From the NCBI RefSeq assembly GCF_019343195.1, contig NZ_RPHB01000007.1, positions 248,001 through 312,000 of the forward strand: a DNA stretch of 64,000 nucleotides, in the 5' to 3' direction. The notes beneath the pieces are model-generated. The model had not been told where the DNA came from. It was given only the letters and a program-made list of their open reading frames with translations, and searched no databases. How positions within the stretch are numbered: position 1 is the stretch's first letter; each line of letters starts with the position of its first letter. Source of the DNA: Arthrospiribacter ruber. GTDB lineage: Bacteria > Bacteroidota > Bacteroidia > Cytophagales > Cyclobacteriaceae. The position numbers were made by a program, and so were the translations under genes. Positions 1 through 7,882 of the stretch are shown piece after piece.

Positions 1-429
1 GCATTTGATTACTTATTGAAGCCTATTGACATTGCAGAATTTCAAAAAACCTTGTTCAGATACCTCAGTTTCAAAGAAGAAGACAATTCATTGATTGCAA
101 AAGGAAGAAGACTTGAAATCAGCGCTTTTTCTATGGATGGGAACTTGGAGTTTGTCCACCATGATGAAATTTACTATTGCCAATCAGATAAAAACTACAC
201 CAGAGTTTTTATCTCTAATCGCACTGAACCTTTGTTTGTTTCGAAACCCTTGAGTTACTTTGGACGAAAGCTTTCAAAAGAAAAGTTTGTCCGTATCCAT
301 CAATCCTTTCTTGTCAATATCAGCAAAATTAAAAGATATGACCGGGGCTCAGGTCAGCTGTATCTGGTCAATGGTGATGAAATACCTGTCTCAATACGCC
401 GGAGGAGTGAAATCCAAAAGTTTGCGTAG
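1..429 (+). CDS. LytTR-family response regulator, C-terminal part (5' end outside window)
   Basis: The reading frame is open from base 1 and begins AFDYLLKPID, the end of a receiver domain with its conserved Lys-Pro, so the phosphoacceptor Asp lies upstream of the window. The remainder (about residues 45-140 of the visible part) is a LytTR DNA-binding domain, recognisable from SDKNYTRVF, the KPLSYF helix and RIHQSFLVNI. Proteins of this type bind promoter direct repeats when phosphorylated by an LytS-like kinase. The next gene is such a kinase; its GTG start at 407 overlaps this stop by 23 bases, so the two are translationally coupled partners. The regulon cannot be read from the sequence. 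Confidence 0.93.
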   Translation, partial: AFDYLLKPIDIAEFQKTLFRYLSFKEEDNSLIAKGRRLEISAFSMDGNLEFVHHDEIYYCQSDKNYTRVFISNRTEPLFVSKPLSYFGRKLSKEKFVRIHQSFLVNISKIKRYDRGSGQLYLVNGDEIPVSIRRRSEIQKFA

Positions 430-3403
430 TTTTATATTTACCTTTTTATTTAGTACACATTTTATTTGTGCACAACAGTATCCGGTGCGCCAATACAGCA
501 CTGTAGAAGGTTTGCCCAACAATGCGGTGAGGGCACTGCATGTAGATTCTAGAGGTCTCCTTTGGATAGGTACGGAAAATGGCCTCTCCAAAATGGAAAA
601 TGGTACTTTTCGGAATTTTTTTGAATCAGATGGACTAGCATTCAACAGTGTCTGGGCGATTGGGGAAGACCATTTAAATCAAATGTGGTTTGGGAGCTAT
701 GGTGGCGGACTGACCATGTTTGATGGAAGGAGCTTCCACATTTTCAATACCGAAAATGGCCTTATTGACGATCGCATTAGACACCTGTACTCCTATCAGG
801 ATAAAATGCTGGTAGGTACGGAAAACGGTATTTCCATTATTCATGTAGAAAACGGAAAAGTAGAGTCACTGCCGGAAACCCAAAGAGACGCAGCAAGAAA
901 TTACACCTCAGGATTTTTTGAATCCACTGGGAGACTGTTTTATACCACATACAGGCATGGGGTTTACGAAATCATTTTTCACCCATCTGGAACCACTGTA
1001 AAAAAAATACATGATCATGCGCCTATTTATGCCCTAGGGCATTTGAATGATAAAATTTTTACTTCCAACAAGGGACATGTGGATGTATTTGAAGTTGAAA
1101 AGTTTATTGCTGCAAACCCAAAACAAGAAGGGGCCTTTGGTCAGTCTGTAGTTTGGTCATACATCCCCGGTCCAGAGCAAACGGTCTTTGGTACCGCTTG
1201 GGGCATTTATCAGCAAGATGGAGGCCTTTTTGTAATTTCAGAGAATAACATGAAATCCTTTAAGAGGCATACCAATCTGGAATCAAGAAATTTTATCTCC
1301 GGAGTGTATGATCAGGAAACCCAATCCCTTTTCGTCGGTACCACAGACAAAGGACTTTTCAAAATAACGCTCAATGAAAGTGTCCTCTTTTCAGGAGAAA
1401 GACCTTCCGAGACCAAAGGTTTTGCAGGATCAGACAAGTTGGAAGCCATACTATATGAAGATGGTTTATCACTTGTGGAGTCCGGTAAGTTTTTGAAAAA
1501 TTCCAATTTTAAAGAAGCCCAAGAATCATTTTTAAAAAAGCTGAAATATCCCTTGCCAAAGCATGAAGAAGATTTTTTTGAACTGAATTATGATATGGAA
1601 GCAGATGACATGGTTTTTTATTCTTTGCTAGAAAATAATTCCTTGCTTTGGGTCAATACCAATATCGGGATATTTGGAATATCAAAAGAGGGTGAATTCA
1701 TAGAATATGTCCCCATTCACAGCTATGTAATAGGGTTTAACCCAGAAAATGAACTTATCACCAATCACCCTTATGGAGGCTTAAGGATTTTTGATGACTT
1801 AAAGCACTTCAGGCACAGGTATTTTGCTCCCGAAGATCCCCTAACTCCAACACAGTTGGCAGGAATTATCCAATCAGATACTGTCAGTTATTTCGCATCC
1901 GTCTTTTCAGGACTCTATTCCTATTCCAGACAAACTGGGTTCAGGTCATTTTTGGATGAAGGAACATGGGAGGAAAAGAAATTTAAAACCATTCACCGGG
2001 GAGAAAACGGCAAAATATTCCTGGGTGGTGAATTCGGAGACCTTTTCATATATGATCCCAGGCAAGGTTTTGGAAACTTAGAAACTATTGCTAAAGATAA
2101 AATTGTAGGCAATGGAATTATTTTCATTGAAACTTTCAAGGATGCCATATTTATAGGAACGGAAACAGGCTTGAATATTTATCAGGAGGGTACAGTGAGA
2201 TTTTTCAACCATGAACAGGGCCTGGGTTCAGGATTGATTTCTTAGGCAAAAGTCATAGGTGAAACGCTCTATATCGGCTATGATAAAGGCTATTACACGA
2301 TCAAAATTCCTGAAATCATGGAGCAAAGCATGCATCAACATAACCTCGAAATCAGGGAAATCTTGGTTAACAACAAACCTTATGGAACCGAAAACTCACT
2401 TTGGTTTACCTTTGGTTTGGATAAAATCTCCCTCAAAAACTCTGAAAATACCCTTTCCATTGAATTCAAACCAATCGGCCATCCATATCCTCAAAAACTG
2501 CTTTTCAGATACCGCCTGCACGATGATGAAAACTGGAGTCCATATGCTTCGGATAACAATATTACCCTGGCATCCCTCTCCCATGGAAGGTATCAACTCG
2601 AAATAGAAACCCTAGACCTGCATAGCGGAAAGTCAGTTTCCACAGTAATTCTTGAGCTTTACATCGCAGCACCCTTTTACCTCAGGTGGTGGTTCGTGCT
2701 GGGGCTTATCCTGTTTTTGGCTGCTACAATAATAGCTGTGTTCCGATGGAGAATTCAGCAAGAAAGAGAAAGGGCAGAAATCAGGGAAAATATTGTCAAA
2801 ACCAAATTGGAAGCCCTACGCTCCCACATGAATCCCCACTTCATTTTTAATGCTGTCAACTCTATCCAATACTACATCCTGGGAAATCAGGGAGACGAAG
2901 CCCTTGACTTCTTGGGTAAGTTTTCTAAGTTGATGCGCAAAACTCTGGAAAACAGTATCCAACCACACATCCGATTAAAGAGTGAACTTGATTATCTTAA
3001 CAATTATATAGAATTGGAAAACAAGAGGGTCAATAATAAGGTAACTTACAAAATGGAAGTCCCATCAGAAATAGATCCAGAGCACCTGCATATACCATCC
3101 ATGTTGATTCAGCCTTTTGTCGAAAATGTATTTGTACATGCTTTTTGCCCTGACCATCCCGACCCCCAGCTGTTAGTAAGCTTTTCTGTTCCTGATGAGG
3201 GAATGATCACTTGCGCTGTTTGGGACAATGGGAGGGGAATAAAAGTCAATGAGAAAGAGTCCTTATACAAATCAAGAGGAATGGACTTGGTCAGGGAACG
3301 TTTGTCCCTTTTGCCGGGGTACAACGCTGAAAGTATCAAGGTATTTTCCAATGAAGATAAGGGTACAGAAGTGCTAATCAGGATACCCTGTTTTTACAAA
3401 TAA
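407..3403 (+). pseudogene. Two-component sensor histidine kinase with periplasmic propeller, interrupted by an in-frame TAG
   Basis: GTG at 407 is chosen because it gives a signal peptide (KSKSLRSFIFTFLFSTHFICAQQ) directly before the first propeller repeat YSTVEGLPNN. Beta-propeller repeats of the two-component-regulator type (LWIGTENGLSKM, MWFGSYGGGL) run to about residue 610. A TAG at 2243-2245 then stops translation, yet the same frame continues without a break: AKVIGETLYIGYDKGYYTIKIPE, a Y_Y_Y-like domain, a membrane helix near 2674-2745, a His_kinase domain (LRSHMNPHFIFNAVNSIQ, with the phosphorylatable His) and an HATPase domain with DNGRGI. A single base change (probably CAG, AAG or GAG to TAG) explains it. 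Either a recent nonsense mutation, a sequencing error, or a split into an exported propeller and an ATG-started kinase half (2318-3403). Confidence 0.88.
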
Positions 3404-3520
3404 ATGAAAATAACGACAGTTATCTGGCAAAACACGACGAATGTTAAATAAAAATCTATGGATAGGAATAAACCTTAAATTTGTATATACCTGAATAAGC
3501 ACCAGGGATTTTTTAAGGTA

Positions 3521-3565
3521 AAAGCCGTGTCTGTATCTGGGTGAGAGCAGGCGCGGTTTTTTTTC
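3521..3565 (+). terminator. Rho-independent terminator after the kinase gene
   Basis: A stem of about ten pairs with two G-U pairs is formed by 3524-3533 (GCCGTGTCTG) and 3548-3557 (CAGGCGCGGT), followed by a run of eight or more T. It lies about 120 bases after the kinase stop. Confidence 0.6.
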
Positions 3566-3580
3566 TTGTTTTGGGTTGCG

Positions 3581-3715
3581 GTTCACGCATAGACCTTTTT
3601 TGCTACAAAGGCACTAAGTCACAAAGAAGGCTTCAACTTGTCATGTCGAATGAAATGAGACATCTATTTCCTTTGCTTGAACTATTTATTTCTCGCAAGG
3701 ACGCTAAGATTTTGA
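3581..3715. repeat. Dispersed repeat family 1, copy A
   Basis: Copy A of a repeat with the common core CTTGTCATGTCGAATG followed by AAATGAGACATCTATTTCC; core at 3637-3675. It carries the 'CACAAAG...GGCACTAAG' words seen in all copies and ends in CGCAAGGACGCTAAG. It is shorter on the left than copies B and C. Short open frames crossing it are not genes. Confidence 0.8.
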
Positions 3716-3775
3716 ATAGATTAATCCCGTGATTCTACCCGATTGACTTCAAAACCCATAAAGAACTGAAATAGA

Positions 3776-3945
3776 CAAGTCGCTGAGTCCGCCGTGTTGT
3801 CGCTGCCCTTGCCGCGTGAACCTTAATGGCCACGAAGACACAAAGGCACGAAGAAAACTTCACCTTGTCATGTCGAATGCAATGAGACATCTATTTCCTT
3901 TGCTTGAACTATTTATTTCTCGCCAAGACGCAAGGACGCTAAGAT
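3776..3945. repeat. Dispersed repeat family 1, copy B
   Basis: Core at 3864-3902 differs from copy A by a single base (GAATGC against GAATGA). The left part, starting AAGTCGCTGAGTCC and passing through GTGAACCTTAATGGCCACG, is shared with copy C but not with A. The three copies lie in direct orientation. Confidence 0.8.
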
Positions 3946-4076
3946 GACAGGGTTATTTTATTTGTGATTTACGAAGTACGAATTACGAGGCCTTGACCAT
4001 ACTCCAACCCATCTTATGTCTAGCGTCTTTTGTCTTGAGTTGATTAACCATAAGTCTAAACAAAGGCCTTGAACCG

Positions 4077-4290
4077 GCAAGTCGCTGCGTCCTCCGCGAA
4101 ATCGTGGCGCCCTCCGCGTGAACCTTAATGGCCACGAAGACACAAAGGCACAAAGAAAACTTCATCTTGTCATGTCGAATGAAATGAGACATCTATTTCC
4201 TTTGCGAGCCTTGTCATCTTTGCTTTCTCTGCGTGAACCATTTATTTCTCCGCAATCCTCAGCCCCTTTGCATCCTTGGCGTGAACCTTT
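4077..4290. repeat. Dispersed repeat family 1, copy C
   Basis: Core at 4166-4204. The left part matches copy B (AAGTCGCTGCGTCC, GTGAACCTTAATGGCCACG). After the core it diverges into further CTTTGC/GTGAACC words. The whole stretch 3404-4434 (about 1 kb) contains no gene I can support: one terminator and these three repeats account for most of it. Confidence 0.75.
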
Positions 4291-4434
4291 TCCAAAAAAA
4301 CACCAAATATTAAAATTCCCAATCAACGAATAACCTCAAAAACACAACGAATTTCCTCGGATTCTCTACGAATGTTCATTTTTTCTCTTTTGCATTGATC
4401 AAATATCTAACTTACCTCCATACCCCGATTACCT

Positions 4435-4659
4435 ATGGCACTATTTAGAATCACTGTCAAAAACCCGTTATTCCGTAATGGTATCCGCCTGGAAAAAGGC
4501 ATGTCTGTAGAAGTGGTCATGACCACACCTGCCCACTACCCCCTTCACCACAATGGAGGCCAAGCCGTGGTAGACGCCTTCCTCCGGATCTACGGCATAG
4601 ACTTACGAAAAGCCAATGCAGTGAATTCGGCGATACTGGAAGTGGTGAAGGTGGGGTGA
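4435..4659 (+). CDS. Small conserved protein, DUF6140-like
   Basis: A 74-residue protein beginning MALFRITVKN with the words GIRLEKGMSVEVV, NGGQAVVDAFLRIYGIDLRKA and SAILEVVKVG. The pattern resembles the small Bacteroidota family DUF6140, recalled rather than searched; the function of that family is not known to me. No signal peptide or membrane helix. Base composition is like the core genome, in contrast to the next two genes. It opens the island that ends at 7156 and may be its most conserved member. ATG start. Confidence 0.65.
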   Translation: MALFRITVKNPLFRNGIRLEKGMSVEVVMTTPAHYPLHHNGGQAVVDAFLRIYGIDLRKANAVNSAILEVVKVG

Positions 4660-4682
4660 GGAAACTAAAAATAAAAGGAATT

Positions 4683-5135
4683 ATGGACCATTCAAATGAC
4701 TCGAATATCCCCATGAGGGTAGATGCTGAAATTATTCACGTAGAAAATGAAAGTGCCTTCACAAAAACTGAAAGCATATTAGTCAAATTAAATCAATCAG
4801 GTGAAATATTATTTAGTTCAGTTGAAAGAATAACCAGCACTATAGAAAGAGTAAAGGAATTAAACAATCAAATTAAAGAAATAGAATTAAATTTTAGGTT
4901 GAAAGAAAAAGAATTTGATTTAAGAATAGAAAAGATTAAAGCTAATAAAGAAGTTATTCAGGCTATTCTTGAAAAATCCTCTAATGTCGTTGATAAGTTA
5001 CTCGATAAAATACTTGAAATGAATGAGGTTGATTCTAGCCCTGAATATCTTAAAAGAAGATCCGAATTAATGGATCAGCTTAGATACTCTTCAGATAACT
5101 TATCCTTAATGTTTATTTCATTCTTAAAATCTTAA
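4683..5135 (+). CDS. Unknown protein with central coiled coil
   Basis: I do not recognise this 150-residue protein. The ATG at 4683 is preferred over a GTG at 4656 that overlaps the previous stop. A charged N-terminus is followed by a long heptad-like helix from about residue 45 to 110 (ERVKELNNQIKEIELNFRLKEKEFDLRIEKI) and a second shorter helix. No membrane segment or catalytic motif. The DNA is visibly AT-rich with many AAA, TTA and ATT codons, unlike the gene before it. It ends three bases before the next gene, with which it presumably forms an operon and perhaps a complex. Confidence 0.6.
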   Translation: MDHSNDSNIPMRVDAEIIHVENESAFTKTESILVKLNQSGEILFSSVERITSTIERVKELNNQIKEIELNFRLKEKEFDLRIEKIKANKEVIQAILEKSSNVVDKLLDKILEMNEVDSSPEYLKRRSELMDQLRYSSDNLSLMFISFLKS

Positions 5136-5138
5136 AAA

Positions 5139-6356
5139 ATGGAAAAGTCAATTCAAGAACAACAATTAGAAGGGCTAAATGAGTTATTTTCTGAAATCAG
5201 AAAAGATGTTGAAGAAGCAACCCTTATGGCGAGTAAAGTTTCAGAAAAGTTTAAAACTCTTTCCGAAGGTATCCATGATATGTCTGGAGTTTTTGCCAAA
5301 GCCTTTAAGAACGACGCTGCTGGAGCAGCAGTTCATGTCGCGGGTTATGCTGTTAATTTAGCGGGTAAAGCTTTTTCATCAATAAAAAAAAGTTATGAAT
5401 TACAGAAACTTTTACCTAAGAAGAAGGAATTAGCAAGAAATAAAAGGTCAATAATTGAAAGCCATTCTCAAAATCTTGAATCTAGGTTGCCTAAATTAAA
5501 AAGATTATTGGAATTAGAGATTGCGCATGAGTTTGAATCAAATGATATTAAACTCTTTGAAGAGGGACATGGTAAAAATTGTTGCTCCGCTTTTGAAGTT
5601 TATGTAATGTCTCTACATCTTTACAAAGTGTGTGATTTTTTGGTTTCAGAATTTGATGCTTGGGAGAAAGATTTTCATGATTCAGACAAGGCTTTGCCTT
5701 ATTTACATAATTCTTTATATCAAATTATAAATGAATGTTTAGCCCCTGAAGGATTGAATAATCTTGTTAATAAAAGCAATGGAGCATTGTTTTTATTTGT
5801 CAAGTACGAATCTTTATTAGGTTCAATCTTAATTAACGAGTACAATGAAGCTTTACAGCTTGAGAAAGAAAATGAAAAATATGATAAAAAGGTTGCGTTC
5901 TCAGACAAAGAATCATATCTCAAAATTAGAAATAAAGTTGCGTTCTTAAATGATTTATATAGTAATAATGATCCAAAAAAGAATTGGATAAAGAACAACT
6001 ATTTTTTTCAGGAAGTAAATAAGGTTCAAAATATTCAATCTCTCTTTTTTGATGTGTCAAAGTATATATTTATGGGGTCATTTGCATTAATTGTAGTGAT
6101 TACTTTCGATGTTATTAGTGCTATATTGGGAGCTGCATTTATAACTCCAATAGTTTATTTGATAGATCAAGCTTTACAATTTAGCAAAAACAGAAGGTTT
6201 AGATTTCAGAATACCCCTATATCTGAAAGAATTTTAGGTGGCATAATAAATATTATTTGTTTAGGAGGCTTGTGGTATGGCAAAAAGAGAAGGAAGGAAA
6301 AAGAAGAAAACTATGTTACTCTTTTTACAAATTTAAATTCGCTTAATTCATTTTAA
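5139..6356 (+). CDS. Unknown helical protein with C-terminal membrane segments
   Basis: This 405-residue protein is not recognised. It starts with a charged helix (about 1-55), then an Ala/Gly-rich amphipathic stretch (about 59-85, containing DAAGAAVHVAGYAVNLAGKAF), then long charged helices (90-290). Two hydrophobic segments lie near 308-345 (FMGSFALIVVITFDVISAILGAAF and on to IVYLI; probably one or two helices) and 370-378 (IINIICLGGLWYG), followed by a KKRRKEKEE cluster typical of a cytoplasmic tail. An amphipathic Ala/Gly helix plus membrane segments can occur in membrane-perturbing effectors, but that is only a suggestion. AT-rich like the gene before it, three bases away. Its TAA is followed at once, in the same frame, by the nuclease frame. 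Confidence 0.65.
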   Translation: MEKSIQEQQLEGLNELFSEIRKDVEEATLMASKVSEKFKTLSEGIHDMSGVFAKAFKNDAAGAAVHVAGYAVNLAGKAFSSIKKSYELQKLLPKKKELARNKRSIIESHSQNLESRLPKLKRLLELEIAHEFESNDIKLFEEGHGKNCCSAFEVYVMSLHLYKVCDFLVSEFDAWEKDFHDSDKALPYLHNSLYQIINECLAPEGLNNLVNKSNGALFLFVKYESLLGSILINEYNEALQLEKENEKYDKKVAFSDKESYLKIRNKVAFLNDLYSNNDPKKNWIKNNYFFQEVNKVQNIQSLFFDVSKYIFMGSFALIVVITFDVISAILGAAFITPIVYLIDQALQFSKNRRFRFQNTPISERILGGIINIICLGGLWYGKKRRKEKEENYVTLFTNLNSLNSF

Positions 6357-6785
6357 TTGCTTCCCTCCCGCCCCTACCTCCGCTTCGACATCGACAAAGT
6401 CTTTAACCAAGTAAAATCCGCTATGCATCAAGAAGCTTTAAAAAGAGGAAATGGACGTGCGGTTTATCAGGATTGCTATACCGGCAAGACCCTTTTGGGT
6501 GGTGATCCATATGACTACGAACATATCTATGGTTCGGAATGGGTGCATTCCAATTACAAGCACCTGCTGAGTGATGAACAGATCGCCTTGGTGGTCAATT
6601 GCCCGGAAAATGTCAAAGTCACCCTGCGCACGATCAATCAGTCCAAAGGTAAAACCGACCCGGAAGTCTGGTTGGCCAATCCCCACAATATTGAAAAACA
6701 TCAAATTGATCTCCGGCTGGCCATGGAAAATGCAAAAAAAGCAAAAGCCGGAATTGAGAAAATGGTGAAGCAGCTGACCCCTTAA
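6357..6785 (+). CDS. HNH-type nuclease domain protein
   Basis: The domain carries YDYEHIYGSE (first His near residue 56) and N-V-K-V-T-L-R-T-I-N-Q-S-K-G-K (85-99) followed by DPEVWL, the layout of compact HNH/colicin-like nucleases that cut DNA with a metal ion. Cys40 precedes it but there is no full zinc-finger set. The start is uncertain: TTG at 6357 follows directly on the upstream TAA, in the same frame; the first ATG is at 6423. The 22 codons between them (PYLRFDIDKVFNQVKSA) look coding, so this may be the C-terminal remnant of a longer protein. Composition returns abruptly to core-like. The next gene starts two bases after the stop. Confidence 0.6.
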   Translation: MLPSRPYLRFDIDKVFNQVKSAMHQEALKRGNGRAVYQDCYTGKTLLGGDPYDYEHIYGSEWVHSNYKHLLSDEQIALVVNCPENVKVTLRTINQSKGKTDPEVWLANPHNIEKHQIDLRLAMENAKKAKAGIEKMVKQLTP

Positions 6786-6787
6786 AT

Positions 6788-7156
6788 ATGGAAATCCTGT
6801 ATGTACTTGGTTCCATCGCCAAAGTCATTGTATTTTTTGCAATAGGTTATGGTCTTTGGTCCTACGGCAGGAGTTCTTATGGGTTCAATATTTATGGACT
6901 TGGCACTGCGGTCCGAGGTTTGTTGAGTTATCTCACCCTTTTTCTTGCTATTGTGGCAAGTTCGCCGGACTACAGGTTGATATTTTTGGTCTTGACCGGC
7001 ATACTTTGGCTGTGGACCTTTGTTCTTACCGCTTCCAAAACCAATTTGTTACTCGCCCTTTTTGCCTTACCTTATCAGGCCGTAGCTGCCATTATATTCT
7101 ATTTCCTTCTAAATAGAGCAGCCAAGGTTTTTTATAGTGTGAAGGATAGATTTTAA
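6788..7156 (+). CDS. Small membrane protein with about four helices
   Basis: A 122-residue hydrophobic protein with segments near 4-24, 43-60, 64-82 and 86-108 and a basic C-terminus (KVFYSVKDRF). It begins two bases after the nuclease gene, so the two are surely co-transcribed and probably coupled. No family recognised. It could be an immunity-like partner, a membrane anchor for the island's products or simply a conserved neighbour; the sequence does not decide. Confidence 0.6.
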   Translation: MEILYVLGSIAKVIVFFAIGYGLWSYGRSSYGFNIYGLGTAVRGLLSYLTLFLAIVASSPDYRLIFLVLTGILWLWTFVLTASKTNLLLALFALPYQAVAAIIFYFLLNRAAKVFYSVKDRF

Positions 7157-7433
7157 AGTTTGTAGTATATAGGTTCACGCATAACTTGTCCCGAATCGGG
7201 AGAAATAAAGAGGCTAAGGATCACAGAGGAAAGGGTCTGGCCCGCAAGGAAAAAAATTCCGTATAAATCATTTGATCATTAGGTAAAAAAGCTCAAAAAA
7301 CCATCATCTGTGAAGATCAGTGTCCATCTGTGGTTACCTTATTATCTGCGCACATCTGCGAAATCCGCGGGAGGAAATATTTAAGCAATAAAAGCATGTA
7401 TTTTTTGGGATTTCACCGGGTGTAATTTTGTTT
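7157..7433. other. Gene-free stretch with fragments of dispersed repeats
   Basis: Contains words such as GGTTCACGCATAA, AAGAGGCTAAGGATCACAGAGG and ATCTGCGCACATCTGCGAAATCCGCGG, which look like decayed members of the repeat family seen at 3581-4290. No start codon with plausible coding downstream and no convincing hairpin terminator were found. Confidence 0.5.
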
Positions 7434-7664
7434 TTAGTTCAACCCCTTCAGGGTTGTTGCCTTTTACCACCATTCACCTTCACCCCAGGTTTCACCTAGG
7501 GCTATTGAAAGGTTCGACGGCTTCACCGTCGTTTCATGTATCAATTTTTGCAAGGAAATTCCTGACCCTGAAAGGGTCAAACCTCTCAATAGCCATGGGT
7601 GAAACCCGTGGTCTACAATGGAAGAATACCCCTTCGACCCTTTCAGGGTCGAACTTACTTTGAT
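7434..7664. repeat. Dispersed repeat family 2, copy A (palindrome-rich)
   Basis: A run of small palindromes: TTCAACCCCTTCAGGGTTG, GACGGCTTCACCGTCG, GACCCTGAAAGGGTC and TTCGACCCTTTCAGGGTCGAA, with CTAGGGCTATTGAA and a CACCCCAGG/ACCCATGG pair between them. The same words recur at 10558-10672. This looks like a REP-type element cluster rather than a gene. Confidence 0.65.
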
Positions 7665-7882
7665 TTTTTATCTGCGCCTGTCCTCCAAAACTACAGATTA
7701 AACCAAGCGTTCAGCCTCGTAAATCGTAAATCGTAATTCCCCCGTACTTCAAAATTTTCCCCACATATTTTGACATTTTATTTCTCACAATTGACCATCC
7801 ATACAATCTCCTTTTTTCCAAAATCCTTTTTCACTACATTGAGAGGTTGATTGTCACAATTAACCTATTAAACCCTATCTAC

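Noticed and set aside
2259-2606. Second plus-strand frame between the two kinase halves
   Set aside because: Overlaps the true kinase frame, which carries the domain sequence; codon pattern is poor.
3581-4290. Possible CRISPR array in the repeat-rich gap
   Set aside because: Only three long (over 130 base) units with unequal spacing and coding-free diverged ends; no short repeats with spacers and no cas genes anywhere in the window.
3541-4333. Several 60-70-codon frames on both strands between the kinase and the island
   Set aside because: They all fall within the three repeat copies and translate the same repeat words in different frames.
4683-6356. Prophage fragment
   Set aside because: AT-rich and unfamiliar, but no integrase, portal, capsid or tail motif is present.
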